From JAAELZ01 sp965237485 (GTDB lineage Bacteria; Pseudomonadota; Gammaproteobacteria; Arenicellales; Poriferihabitantaceae): a stretch of 64,000 nt of DNA. The stretch spans positions 124,001 through 188,000 of the forward strand of contig CBDEFQ010000009.1 of NCBI GenBank assembly GCA_965237485.1. Direction: 5' to 3'. Numbering within the stretch: the first letter of the stretch is position 1; each line of letters begins with the position of its first letter. This document shows positions 52,790 to 62,162 of the stretch, one piece after another. Below the pieces are notes generated by a model. The model saw only the letters and a program-made list of their open reading frames with translations, was not told where the DNA came from and ran no database searches. Made by a program: the position numbers and the translations under genes.

Positions 52790-54484
52790 ATGCACGCAAC
52801 CCCGCACACAGAAAAATTAACCTTACGCACCGCGACACAAGTTATGCGGTTAAAGCGCATGGGGTGTTTCCATCAAAGCCGCTTGAGTTTTATGCGCGTT
52901 TTATTACGCCGATTAAAATCCGAACAGTGGCAGTTTTCTAGGCCAATTTGGCGCATCAATACCATCGGTGTAGGCGTAGCCACATATCAAGCAACGGGCC
53001 CACAGCGTACATATACTTTAGTTGCGTTTGCCCACGACCTACCGCCAGAGAAACGTTCGGATCGGGTTATCGCCGAAGCTTGGGACGCCACATTTACACT
53101 TTTCGATGGCATCCCCACCGAAGAGGATATAGCCCGACTTTCAAAAAACGTGCCCTTGCAAGAAGCAGGCAGGATTAGCGATAGCGAGTTCGTTCTAGCA
53201 CGCGCAAATCGTTCGGTTCGCTTATTTGAATACGTCGTTGAATGCTTAGCCAAGGGAGTGCAACCGGAGTGCGACATTATTGACAAAACTGGTTATCTAA
53301 TGCGTACATCCGCTGTGTACGGATCGGGTAAATTCGGTGCCGCAGATCGGCAAATATGGCAAGACCGCGCCGAGTTCAGCGGTTCTTTTCAGCCCGAATT
53401 ACTGTGCGTTTGGCTAATCCGCGCACTCACACTAGATTTAGTTGAACAATTAGCTCAGTCAAAGACACCTGACACAGCGGTCACGGTCGCGCCTGAAATC
53501 AGAAGACGATTTGGCGTCGGTAACTCAACCGGGCTTGGAATGGCGCCTTTTTTATTAAACCATCCCGCTCTCATTCACGCTTGGATCAACGCTCGCGAAA
53601 CAGCGTTGGCAACTGTTCGCGCTGTCCAATATGCAAGTAAAGATTCGATTGAAATGTTTCTTAATCGTGTTGCTCGCGCAGATGTAAATTGCCAGCAATG
53701 GTCTGTTCAACACCCAATACAATCGAAGAAGATTGATTTGCTGCGTAAAGATTTCCAGCTTTTAAATTTTCAACTAAACCAAAAAACACTTACGCAGGCT
53801 TATGCTTGGGATGCGCTCGTTACTTGGGCCGAGACTAACTTAAGCCTTGAAGGGCAAGAGCAAGTGATCTCGTTACTACTGGAGCCGCATGGGGAACTCA
53901 TCGATCAACTAAGCACCTCGATGAGTGCGGACGAGCACAGCCACTTCAAGATCGATGGTTCGGTAAAGATAGGCAAGTTCATCCAACGCATAGAAAAACA
54001 ATACGATTGGACGCTTAATGTTGACTACGCCGACGAACAAGCGTGCGCTCGAGTTTGGTACGTGTCAGAAGAAAAGTTAGAGCCTCGCTTGGGACAGCGC
54101 CACGAAGAGCCTATTGAGCCTTACGAACAGGCTTTATGCCCCGGCCGTGATGTAAAACGCGCGTACATTGATCTTCAACAATGGGACATAAATAAGACCA
54201 TTGCAGCGTTTTTAATGCGCCATCCAGAACACCGCCATATCATACGACGCGTGCAACTGACCACCAAACTTGAATTCGCTGAAATACGGGATAATACGAT
54301 TGATGCCAGCATGTTGCCGATCGATTTATTACGCTGCAAATTATCTTTCTTTGGCGCGACGAAGTTCGACCCTCGGTCCGATCGGTGGGTAAGAATTACG
54401 ATGTATCAAGATGCCCCTTTCCCGCACGAGTTAGCGACGATGGACCCAGATGAGTGCGCCTACCCGCCACTACCAGACCAATGA
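52790..54484 (+). CDS. Uncharacterised 564-residue protein, partner of DUF3726 protein
   Basis: I do not recognise a named domain. The protein is cytosolic by composition, with no signal peptide or membrane helix. A striking segment is RRFGVGNSTGLGMAPFLLNHPALIHAWINAREIAL-like (residues ~240-275), with a Gly-rich turn suggestive of a ligand loop. The C-terminus is rich in Trp, Asp and Pro (PHELATMDPDECAYPPLPDQ). Its stop overlaps the start of the next gene by ATGA, so the two products are made together. The first ATG is used; RLSFMRVLLRRL could start later. Confidence 0.7.
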   Translation: MHATPHTEKLTLRTATQVMRLKRMGCFHQSRLSFMRVLLRRLKSEQWQFSRPIWRINTIGVGVATYQATGPQRTYTLVAFAHDLPPEKRSDRVIAEAWDATFTLFDGIPTEEDIARLSKNVPLQEAGRISDSEFVLARANRSVRLFEYVVECLAKGVQPECDIIDKTGYLMRTSAVYGSGKFGAADRQIWQDRAEFSGSFQPELLCVWLIRALTLDLVEQLAQSKTPDTAVTVAPEIRRRFGVGNSTGLGMAPFLLNHPALIHAWINARETALATVRAVQYASKDSIEMFLNRVARADVNCQQWSVQHPIQSKKIDLLRKDFQLLNFQLNQKTLTQAYAWDALVTWAETNLSLEGQEQVISLLLEPHGELIDQLSTSMSADEHSHFKIDGSVKIGKFIQRIEKQYDWTLNVDYADEQACARVWYVSEEKLEPRLGQRHEEPIEPYEQALCPGRDVKRAYIDLQQWDINKTIAAFLMRHPEHRHIIRRVQLTTKLEFAEIRDNTIDASMLPIDLLRCKLSFFGATKFDPRSDRWVRITMYQDAPFPHELATMDPDECAYPPLPDQ

Positions 54485-55116
54485 GTTGGTCCTTAGGTGA
54501 AGCCAGAGCACTTTGCATAAAGGCGGCTAAAGGCACTGGATTTAGCTGGGGTTTGGCAGAAGAAACTGGAGCGGCCGTTCAATGGCTACATGCTAGCAAT
54601 GCTCCAGGCGTGGAGGCCCTTGCACAGTATTTGGATTGGCGCGCCGACAACATTAAACTTCTGTGTCACGGTGCCTCACGTTTTTCAGAGAACCATAACG
54701 AATCTAAAGCGTATTGCCCCATTGAGCTTGGGTGTGCCATTCAAGATCTAGGGTTCGCTGGTATTGATCAATTGGGCAACATTATCGGCAAGGTTTGTCA
54801 GCCTTTACTTCTAGTTCCTTTTATTTCTCGCGCACACAATAGTCCAATCACAATCAAGTGGGAAAACGCTGCAATATCAGCGCATTCGGGCGGTATGCAG
54901 AGCGTTTCAAATAAGGTTGATTTGGTTTGCGAACAAAGCATATGCACTGCGAAAATTGATTCGCAGAAAATACATATTGATCGCCAAACTCGCGTCCCTA
55001 GCGAAGACCAAGCCTCTATAGATCGTTTAAATTATTATGCGGGGAAAACCTATGCGCCAGCAACAGAAGCCTCTCGCTTAGCGGGCGCGGGCGCGGGTTT
55101 AACGGATAACGATTAG
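54481..55116 (+). CDS. DUF3726 protein
   Basis: 211 residues from ATG 54481: MSWSLGEARALCIKAAKGTG, then FSWGLAEETGAAVQWLHASNAPGVEALAQYLDW, the opening of the DUF3726 family. No enzymatic motif is visible. Translationally coupled to the 564-residue protein and followed 21 bp later by an EamA transporter gene. This grouping suggests a small-molecule pathway, but its substrate is unknown. Confidence 0.8.
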   Translation: MSWSLGEARALCIKAAKGTGFSWGLAEETGAAVQWLHASNAPGVEALAQYLDWRADNIKLLCHGASRFSENHNESKAYCPIELGCAIQDLGFAGIDQLGNIIGKVCQPLLLVPFISRAHNSPITIKWENAAISAHSGGMQSVSNKVDLVCEQSICTAKIDSQKIHIDRQTRVPSEDQASIDRLNYYAGKTYAPATEASRLAGAGAGLTDND

Positions 55117-55137
55117 CTCGCTTCTCGACACGCTCTG

Positions 55138-55452
55138 ATGTTCTTTAGAAACAAGAACTTTAAGATTTTCATCCTTCTGGTTATTCCCCCTTTGTTGTGG
55201 TCGGGGAACTTCATTGTTGGCAGCATTGCGACACCGTTAATCGGCCCGTTTAGCCTTAGCTTCTTTCGTTGGAGTATCGCCGCACTAATTATTTTGCTAA
55301 TCACTTATAAAAGTCTGTGGCAATACCGTACATTGATTCGTGAGCAGTGGTTAAAACTCTTCATGCTGGGTTTACTAAGTGTCACACTGTTTCCTTCTTT
55401 ACTCTATTGGGGTCTCAATTTCACCAACGCCAATAACGCCGGCATCATTCAA
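55138..55452 (+). pseudogene. EamA/DMT-family transporter, N-terminal third only
   Basis: Three transmembrane helices of an EamA transporter remain (FILLVIPPLLWSGNFIVGSIA, SFFRWSIAALIILLITY, LFMLGLLSVTLFPSLLYWGLNFTNANNAG). The family has ten. The frame ends within the IS1380 left terminus (PRKIS then stop). The missing part does not appear after the IS, so the insertion was accompanied by a deletion reaching into the FAD oxidoreductase gene. Confidence 0.8.
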
Positions 55453-57158
55453 CCTAGAAAAATCAGTTGAACCTCCACTAACGGATGTATTATCGTTGCA
55501 ATCAATTGAATTAAAAGGAGAAACACCATGGTCGCCAAAGATAAATCCTTTCACCCAGAGGGTGCGCTAAAACCGGAGGTTTCAAACGCTGTTTCCACCT
55601 TATTATCGACTGAAACGTTCGATGGAAAAATTCACGTTGAATGGGATCCGTCAGCGGCAGTAACGCCCATAGGACCGTTGCCTTTTTTCATTCAATATTT
55701 AAAACTTGGTGGTCTGTTTAAGCCATGGGTGAGCAGTTGCCCATTGGAATATCGAAACAATAACGCACCTGAGAAGATCAATGTGTTGGGCTCATTTTTG
55801 TTGTCTGTTCTCTCGGGTCACAATCGCTACGCACACATGGCCAGCTTAATGGGCGATCGTATCAACACCAAAATGCTTGGAATGACCAAAGCGGTTAGCG
55901 ACGATTCGGCGCGCCGTGCGCTGAAGAAGATGGATGAGGAACAAGGTATAGCCTGGCTACAAACTCATTTGCAGCGTTGCTACGAGCCCTTGCTCACACA
56001 GCCATGGATATTGGATTGTGACGTAACGGTTAAACCGCTATACGGTCATCAAGAAGGTGCCAAGGTTGGCTATAATCCACACAAACCTGGCCGGCCCTCG
56101 CACACGTATCACACCTATATGATTGTCAATCTTCGTCTTGTATTGGATGTTGAGGTCAAGTCTGGCACTGAGGTAGCTGCTAGTCATTCTTCGCCGGGTC
56201 TATGGGAGCTGTTGGATCGATTGCCACGTTCATCTTGGCCGCACTTTATTCGAGGCGATTGTGACTGGGGTACCCAGGATGTGATGAGTGCTGCAGAACA
56301 AAGAGGCGTCAATTACTTGTTTAAGCTAAGGAAGTCTAAGTACGTTAAGCAACTGATACAGCAGCCGCATAGCGTGTCGGGCTGGGATTATGTTATCGAT
56401 GGCTGGGAAGCCAAAGAAAGTTGTTTGAAGTTGGCTGCGTGGAACGATCATCGGCGCGTGGTAATCGTTCGTCGTCGTTTAGCAAAGGACGCACTGCTGG
56501 TATTGGAAGAGAAAAGTCAAGGCCAGCAGAGCTTTGGTTTTTTGCAAGAAGCGGATGATATTCGCGCGTTTGAATACGCTGTTCTGGTCACCTCATTAGA
56601 CGATGAGGTGATTAGCATCGTCCAACATTATCGAGATCGAGCCGACTGCGAAAACAATTTTGATGAAATCAAGAACCATTGGGGTTGGGGCGGGTTTACT
56701 ACCGCCGATATCAAGCCCTGTCGCTTTATAGCGCGGATCATTGCCTTGATTTATAACCGGTGGAATATATTCACTAGGCTGGCTAACCCAGACAAACATA
56801 TGGAAGCGATTACCCGTCGACCGCTATTACTGAGTTCGGTGGGGCGCGTTACTGAATCGGGGCGGAAAAAGACTATGACGATTACTAGCACGCACGCCAA
56901 GGCCGACTTAATTCGCGACACGTTTGACCAAATACAACACGTCTTTAATTCATTGAAGGCGATTGCGCCGCAGTTGAGCGTGGCGCAAGTTTGGTGCCGC
57001 ATTCTAAGCGAGGCGATGAAGAAATATCTTGGTGGAGCGATTCTTCAACCGCCAGATGACCGCTGTTTACTTGGCTAAAGTGTCTCGGAGGCAGTAGCGA
57101 CGATGGAAGGGTTGTTTATGTTGGCCTCATTGGAGAGGCTTTAACTGCGTTTTTTAGG
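55453..57158 (+). mobile_element. IS1380-family element
   Basis: A 1706-bp element with ends CCTAGAAAAATCAGTTGAA and, from the right, CCTAAAAAACGCAGTTAAA. Its left end differs by one base in sixteen from the ends of the 163-bp MITEs. Flanks are TTCAA and TTAAA, a degenerate or absent duplication. One transposase gene. Confidence 0.88.
55528..57078 (+). CDS. IS1380-family transposase
   Basis: 516 residues with DDE catalytic motifs in WILDCDVTVKPLYGHQEGAK, FIRGDCDWGTQDV and RDRADCENNFDEIKNHWGWGGF. The N-terminal region (VLGSFLLSVLSGHNRYAHMASLMGD) is typical of the family. Start ATG 55528 has an AAAAGGAG ribosome site. Intact, so it may be able to move the related MITEs. Confidence 0.92.
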   Translation: MVAKDKSFHPEGALKPEVSNAVSTLLSTETFDGKIHVEWDPSAAVTPIGPLPFFIQYLKLGGLFKPWVSSCPLEYRNNNAPEKINVLGSFLLSVLSGHNRYAHMASLMGDRINTKMLGMTKAVSDDSARRALKKMDEEQGIAWLQTHLQRCYEPLLTQPWILDCDVTVKPLYGHQEGAKVGYNPHKPGRPSHTYHTYMIVNLRLVLDVEVKSGTEVAASHSSPGLWELLDRLPRSSWPHFIRGDCDWGTQDVMSAAEQRGVNYLFKLRKSKYVKQLIQQPHSVSGWDYVIDGWEAKESCLKLAAWNDHRRVVIVRRRLAKDALLVLEEKSQGQQSFGFLQEADDIRAFEYAVLVTSLDDEVISIVQHYRDRADCENNFDEIKNHWGWGGFTTADIKPCRFIARIIALIYNRWNIFTRLANPDKHMEAITRRPLLLSSVGRVTESGRKKTMTITSTHAKADLIRDTFDQIQHVFNSLKAIAPQLSVAQVWCRILSEAMKKYLGGAILQPPDDRCLLG

Positions 57159-57522
57159 TTAAAAGAAACTAACCCTCGCAGCAGCGCACCCAAACTACAC
57201 GCCTTAATGGTGCAACGCTTCCCCACCCTGCGTGATATAAAAATCAGCCACTCATGGATGGGTTTTGTCGGGTATACCTTCGATGAAATGCCACCACCTG
57301 GGTAAGCACGATGGAATTTATTACTCGATTGGCTATTGCGGTTCTGGCATATCGCTCGCCAGTTATTTTGGTATGCGAATTGGCTTACAAATAGCCAAAC
57401 AAGCTAATGGTGCCACGGCCTTTGATGACTTAACATTTGAAAATAGATTTTACTATAGGCGCAATCCTTGGTTTTTAGCGGCCTCCCTGTTTTATTACCG
57501 TTGGAAAGATGCACTAGGCTGA
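57159..57522 (+). pseudogene. C-terminal remnant of an FAD-dependent oxidoreductase (DadA-like)
   Basis: The frame after the IS reads PKLHALMVQRFPTLRDIKIS, then HSWMGFVGYTFDEMP, and a stop. The continuation HLGKHDGIYYSIGYCGSGISLASYFGMRIGLQIA lies in the next frame; one extra C near 57286 explains it. GYCGSGISLA is the FAD-binding C-terminal motif of amino-acid/gamma-glutamylputrescine oxidase-like enzymes. The N-terminal Rossmann domain is absent. Probably once followed the EamA gene. Confidence 0.75.
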
Positions 57523-57541
57523 GATTCTAGGCCAATCTGTG

Positions 57542-58004
57542 ATGGAAATTACCGAAGCAAACAGTCAACATGCAGGAGAAATATGTGCTCTTATCAGGGC
57601 ATCAATTTTAGCGCTATGTACGGCTGATCATCGGAATAACAATTCGATTTTGGATCAATGGCTGAGCAATAAAACTGAAATAAATTGCCGAGTGTGGATT
57701 GATGATCCACATTCCACAACCTTCGTTGTGCTCGTCGACAAACGACCCACAGGCGTTACACAAATCGGGCGGGATGGCTATATCTACCGATGCTACGTGC
57801 ACCCGAAAAAAGTCAGAACGGGCTTAGGCAGCCAGCTTATTCGCAGCTGTGAAACCCAGAAGAGATTGGAAGTTGAGCACGTTAACCGCTGAGCCATTTT
57901 ATGAATCACTGGAGTTTACCGAAAACGGCGAGCCTGAATTTTCGGATAACTTACACTCGTACCCTATGGATAGGCATCTAGCCAGTGCAAAAAGACCAGA
58001 TTAG
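57542..58004 (+). pseudogene. GNAT-family acetyltransferase with frameshift
   Basis: MEITEANSQHAGEICALIRASI and YIYRCYVHPKKVRTGLGSQLI (with the RxGLGS acetyl-CoA loop) identify a GNAT. The frame stops at 57892, but STLTAEPFYESLEFTENGEP, the expected last strand and helix, follows in the next frame to 58004. One lost base near 57880 explains this. Substrate unknown. Confidence 0.75.
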
Positions 58005-58011
58005 CGGCGTC

Positions 58012-58689
58012 TCATAAACCCTTACGCTCGCCGAAGTCGCCGTTAAGCCCCGTCGAAATATGTACTCCTCCAACTACATCTACTATTAACCCTTCAATCG
58101 TTGGCTGCGATTCAATCAAATCCATTCCAGCTTCGGCACCAAGCACAAACACGCCTGTGGCCAGCGCGTCGGCCAAATAAGTGCTCCTTGCGATAATGCT
58201 GACACTTTGACACCCCCTCGCTGGATATCCGGAGCGAGGGTCGATTATATGGCTGTAGCGCACCCCGTCAAATTCTACAAATCGCTCGCTATCTGCTGAG
58301 GTCACCACCGTGCCATTTGAGATCGGTAATAGGGCTATAATTTTTATTCAAGTCTCGCGGGTGACGAATCGCGACTTGCCATAACTCACCGTCTCGTTCT
58401 CCCATTACCGTTAGATCGCCACCAGCGTTAACTGCAAAATTAGTAAACCCCAAGGCTTTGATAATATTTACCGTGCGGTCCACCGCTTAGCCTTTTACGA
58501 TACCGCCTAAGCCAAAGAAAGCGGACCGGAATCAAACTGTAATAAGCGATCGTTGAACAACTCCTTTTCCTGAAACTCCACCGTATTGCAAGCGCTCGTC
58601 GACAGGCACAGCAAACCAATCAGGCTTAGCCTGCTTGCTATTTCATTTCGCCTCAATAATCGCACGCTTAAGTCCAATAGTGGCTTCAT
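58012..58689 (-). pseudogene. apbE: ApbE (FAD:protein FMN transferase), heavily decayed
   Basis: Pieces of an ApbE lipoprotein. The N-terminus has a signal ending LSTSAC. The middle has FGLGGIVKG, then TAA where Tyr is expected, and AVDRTVNIIKALGFTNFAVNAGGDL. After a frameshift near 58320 follows NGTVVTSADSERFVEFDGVRYSHIIDPRSGYPARG with the HIIDPRSG motif. Roughly 100 residues between N-terminus and middle are missing. A deletion, a nonsense change and a frameshift together make it non-functional. ApbE normally flavinylates Rnf/Nqr-type proteins. Confidence 0.85.
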
Positions 58690-58737
58690 TGTAAAAACGA
58701 GTATGCCACATGCGTGGAGACAATAAAATTACGACTG

Positions 58738-60126
58738 CTAAGCTCGCATCAATCTCGCACGAACGTTACGGCCTTTCATTTTTCCATTGGTTAATTTATT
58801 TAGGGCTTTCTTTGCAACTGCTGTACTCACGGCAACATAAGCACGGTTATCAAATAAATTGATTTTGCCAACTTCTTTACCATGAATGCCATTTTCTCCG
58901 GTTAGAGCGCCCAAGATATCACCTGCCCGAATTTTCTGTTTTTTCCCTCCATCTATCAATAAAGTCGACATCGCTGCCAATAAAGGTTCGGTATTAAATA
59001 CCTCCTTCGCTGGCAGGGGTTCGCCCGCAACCTCGTAGCCCAGCACTTCTTTGAGCTGCGCCAATTTGTAATCTTCTTTGGGGCTAAATAAAGTAAATGC
59101 CAAACCTGTGCTACCTGCTCGACCTGTACGGCCCACTCGATGCACATGTATTTCGCTGTCCCGTGCAATTTCATAGTTAATAACCGCGTCTAAAGAATCA
59201 ATATCTAAACCGCGCGCAGCCACATCGGTGGCGACCAATACACAAGCACTCTTGTTAGCAAAGCGCACTAGGGTTTGGTCTCGATCGCGTTGTTCTAAAT
59301 CTCCGTGCAAAGCCAACACGCTAAAGCCAAATGCATCCAGCTCATCTGCGACTTCTTGTGTTTCTCTTTTGGTATTGCAAAAAATAACCGTCGACTCAGG
59401 TCGATGTTCTAGCAACAACAGGCGCACCGCCTTTAGACGGTCTGCATCGCTTGAAACTTGGTAGAAATGCTGCGCAATGACGGCGTTATCGTGCGTAGAT
59501 TCAACTTTGACAGAAACTGGGTTTTGGGTAATGCGTTGCGCGATTTGGTTTATTTCCTTAGGAAACGTGGCGCTAAACAACAAAGTCTGGCGATTAGTTG
59601 GCACTACTTCAACAATCGCATCTAAGGCATCTTGAAAGCCCATCTCCAGCATACGATCGGCTTCATCTAGCACCAGCATATTAACTTGCGCTAAGTCTAA
59701 AGTCCGCTTACGCACATGCTCTTCCACCCGACCCGGCGTGCCAACTATAATATGTGCGCCGTGCTCTAAAGAACCTATCTGTGGACCAAAAGGCGTTCCA
59801 CCACAAAGCGTGAGTACTTTTACGTTATGCCTAGCTCTTGCCAAACGACGAATTTCTTTAGCCACCTGATCCGCTAATTCTCGCGTAGGACAAAGCACCA
59901 AAGACTGGATTCGAAAATTTTTCACCTCCAGTTTTTGTAACAATCCTAAACCAAAAGCGGCTGTCTTTCCCGAGCCGGTTTTACCTTGCCCAATCACATC
60001 CGCACCCTCAATAATGGCAGGCAAGCTCTGTGCTTGAATAGGTGTCATCTCGTCATACCTTAGCGAAGCTAAACTTTGTAACAAATCGGTGCTTAGTCTA
60101 AGAGAGTTAAAGGCGGTTGAATTCAA
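58738..60126 (-). CDS. dbpA: ATP-dependent RNA helicase DbpA
   Basis: A 462-residue DEAD-box helicase: Q motif TPIQAQSLP, Walker A GQGKTGSGKTAA, DEAD in VLVLDEADRMLEMGF, SAT in LFSATFPKE, and HRVGRTGRAG. The C-terminal RNA-binding domain (RAGDILGALTGENGIHGKEVGKINLFDNRAYVAV) is the DbpA type that recognises 23S rRNA hairpin 92, so it acts in large-subunit assembly. Single gene, intact. Confidence 0.94.
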   Translation of the reverse strand: MNSTAFNSLRLSTDLLQSLASLRYDEMTPIQAQSLPAIIEGADVIGQGKTGSGKTAAFGLGLLQKLEVKNFRIQSLVLCPTRELADQVAKEIRRLARARHNVKVLTLCGGTPFGPQIGSLEHGAHIIVGTPGRVEEHVRKRTLDLAQVNMLVLDEADRMLEMGFQDALDAIVEVVPTNRQTLLFSATFPKEINQIAQRITQNPVSVKVESTHDNAVIAQHFYQVSSDADRLKAVRLLLLEHRPESTVIFCNTKRETQEVADELDAFGFSVLALHGDLEQRDRDQTLVRFANKSACVLVATDVAARGLDIDSLDAVINYEIARDSEIHVHRVGRTGRAGSTGLAFTLFSPKEDYKLAQLKEVLGYEVAGEPLPAKEVFNTEPLLAAMSTLLIDGGKKQKIRAGDILGALTGENGIHGKEVGKINLFDNRAYVAVSTAVAKKALNKLTNGKMKGRNVRARLMRA

Positions 60127-60364
60127 TATTGAATCTCATATTCGACTTGTAAATGGCTTATGTCTTGCGTAAGCAGACATCATAACAAGTTTTTAACTAG
60201 TACCGAGTTTGTCAATCTATCAGTATGGCAGCTCAACATACCGGTACAAACATAGGCAAGACAAGACAAAAATGCGCGTACATTTAACACCGCATTGTTT
60301 TGCGGAGCAAGGTACAAAAATTTACGTGATTTTCGGTATATTCCACGTAATTCGTTCCACACAC

Positions 60365-60393
60365 AAAAAAAGGGAGCCTTCACGAGGCTCCCT
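60365..60393 (-). terminator. Rho-independent terminator of the peptide ABC importer region
   Basis: On the minus strand AGGGAGCC pairs with GGCTCCCT (8 bp, 7-nt loop), followed by seven T, 46 bp beyond the binding-protein stop. The gap from 60127 to 60364 upstream of dbpA shows no other feature. Confidence 0.88.
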
Positions 60394-60438
60394 ACTATAG
60401 CGCTAACCGATTTCGGTGATTAGGTATCTTTCAAAGGT

Positions 60439-62052
60439 CTAAGAATTAAACCACCAACGTTCAAATGAACGTTCACCATCATTATCCCAATTAGAACCAA
60501 ACTGTTCTGGATGGCCAATTTTATCGGTGGTTGCAAATACATAAGAAGCAAACATCGGAACAAGCGCACCGCCTTCTCTATTTAGAATTGTTTGCAACTC
60601 TAAATACATCACCGTTCGTTTAGCATCGTCTAATTCAGAACGTGCCGCTAGTAATACTTCATTAAAGCGAGCATGCTCAAAGACAGTGTCATTCCAAGGT
60701 ACACCGGAAGCGTATGTAGTCGCTAACATCCAGTCTACGGTTGGGCGGCCACCCCAATAAGATGCGCAGAATGGTTTGACGTTCCATACATTAGACCAAT
60801 AGCCATCATTGGGCTCACGCACAACATTGATATTGATATTCGCTGCCTTTGCTGATTCTGCAAATAGCTGAGCCGCATCTATTGCCCCGCTAAAAGCAGC
60901 ATCTGACACATTTAAGTCAACAGCTAGTGAATCCAAGCCGGCTTTTTTCAGATGCTCTTTCGCTAATTCTGGATTGTAGCTGGTCTGCTCAAGGGAGCTG
61001 GCATGATACTGTTGTCCTGAACCAATTGGATGATCGTTACCCACTTCACCATAGCCCTGCAATACCTTCTCTACTAATTCCTCACGGTTATTCGCATATT
61101 TAAGCGCTAACCTCACGTCATTGTTATCGAATGGAGCGATGTTAGTGCGCATCGGAAAAGTGTAATGCTGAGTGCCCGTTACTTGGTGAACATTTAAACC
61201 AGGCTTACGAGCCAGTAACGCAACGGTTTTTAAGTCTACCTTATCTATGGCATCAACTTCTCCAGAAACGATCGCATTTGTACGCGATGCAGGGTCGGTG
61301 ATTGTTATCATTTCAATTTCGTCAAAATGACCGCGATCTGATTTCCAATAGTCAGGGTTACGCTCAAAGTCTGCACGCACGCCAGGATCGAACTTTTTCA
61401 ATCGATACGCGCCCGAACCCACACCTGCTTCATAATCTAAGCTGCCATTGTCTCTACCAGGCAAAATTGGAAGGTGATAATCTGAAACCACATATGGAAA
61501 GTCGGCATTGCCGCCATTGAGTTTAAACTCTACTACATCGCCATCGGCTTTAATTTCAGCAATGTCTTCTAAAATGGGCTTAGCTGCAGATTGCGAATCT
61601 TCACCGCGATGGTGATTGATTGAAGCGATTATGTCACTCACAGCTACGTCCTTGCCGTTATGGAAGGTCATGCCCTTGCGAAGCTTAAAACGCCAAGTAG
61701 CTGCATCGGGTGAAGCTTCCCAACTTTCGGCCACTTCTGCCTTAACCGCGCCATCTGAGCCTACCTCGGTAAGGTAATTCGCCATACCCTGCACCATCGC
61801 AATAGTAAAGCCGTTTTCGTGGTGCCCTGGATCTAGCTTATCTGTCGTTCCACCGTGCCCCTTGCCAAATCTGAACTTGCCGCCTTGGTTAGGGGTTTCT
61901 GCCAACACTTGAGTCGACCACAAGGTAGAAGCAGACGCTACGGTCACTCCTAATGCAATTGCATCCTGCATAAATTGTCGCCGCGAGATGCGCTTGGATT
62001 TACCTTGATTTATTAAACCCGTAACTATGTTATGTTTTTGCTCTTCATTCAT
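60439..62052 (-). CDS. Peptide-type ABC transporter substrate-binding protein with Tat signal
   Basis: 537 residues. A twin-arginine signal (KRISRRQFMQDAIALGVTVASAS) predicts folded export. The mature SBP_bac_5 (DppA/OppA-type) domain includes VAESWEASPDAATWRFKLRKGMTFHNGKDV and DPASRTNAIVSGEVDAID. It binds peptides or similar solutes in the periplasm. Downstream of, and co-directional with, the permease and ATPase genes; the 110-bp gap suggests a separate or processed message. Confidence 0.92.
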   Translation of the reverse strand: MNEEQKHNIVTGLINQGKSKRISRRQFMQDAIALGVTVASASTLWSTQVLAETPNQGGKFRFGKGHGGTTDKLDPGHHENGFTIAMVQGMANYLTEVGSDGAVKAEVAESWEASPDAATWRFKLRKGMTFHNGKDVAVSDIIASINHHRGEDSQSAAKPILEDIAEIKADGDVVEFKLNGGNADFPYVVSDYHLPILPGRDNGSLDYEAGVGSGAYRLKKFDPGVRADFERNPDYWKSDRGHFDEIEMITITDPASRTNAIVSGEVDAIDKVDLKTVALLARKPGLNVHQVTGTQHYTFPMRTNIAPFDNNDVRLALKYANNREELVEKVLQGYGEVGNDHPIGSGQQYHASSLEQTSYNPELAKEHLKKAGLDSLAVDLNVSDAAFSGAIDAAQLFAESAKAANININVVREPNDGYWSNVWNVKPFCASYWGGRPTVDWMLATTYASGVPWNDTVFEHARFNEVLLAARSELDDAKRTVMYLELQTILNREGGALVPMFASYVFATTDKIGHPEQFGSNWDNDGERSFERWWFNS

Positions 62053-62162
62053 ATAAGATTACTCCTCGATAATGTTTAAGTATTGTTAAAGATATTGAGT
62101 CTACAAATTTAGTATAACCCGTAATAGGCTTATACTGAAAAAGTACTTCAAAAAAATTTAGA

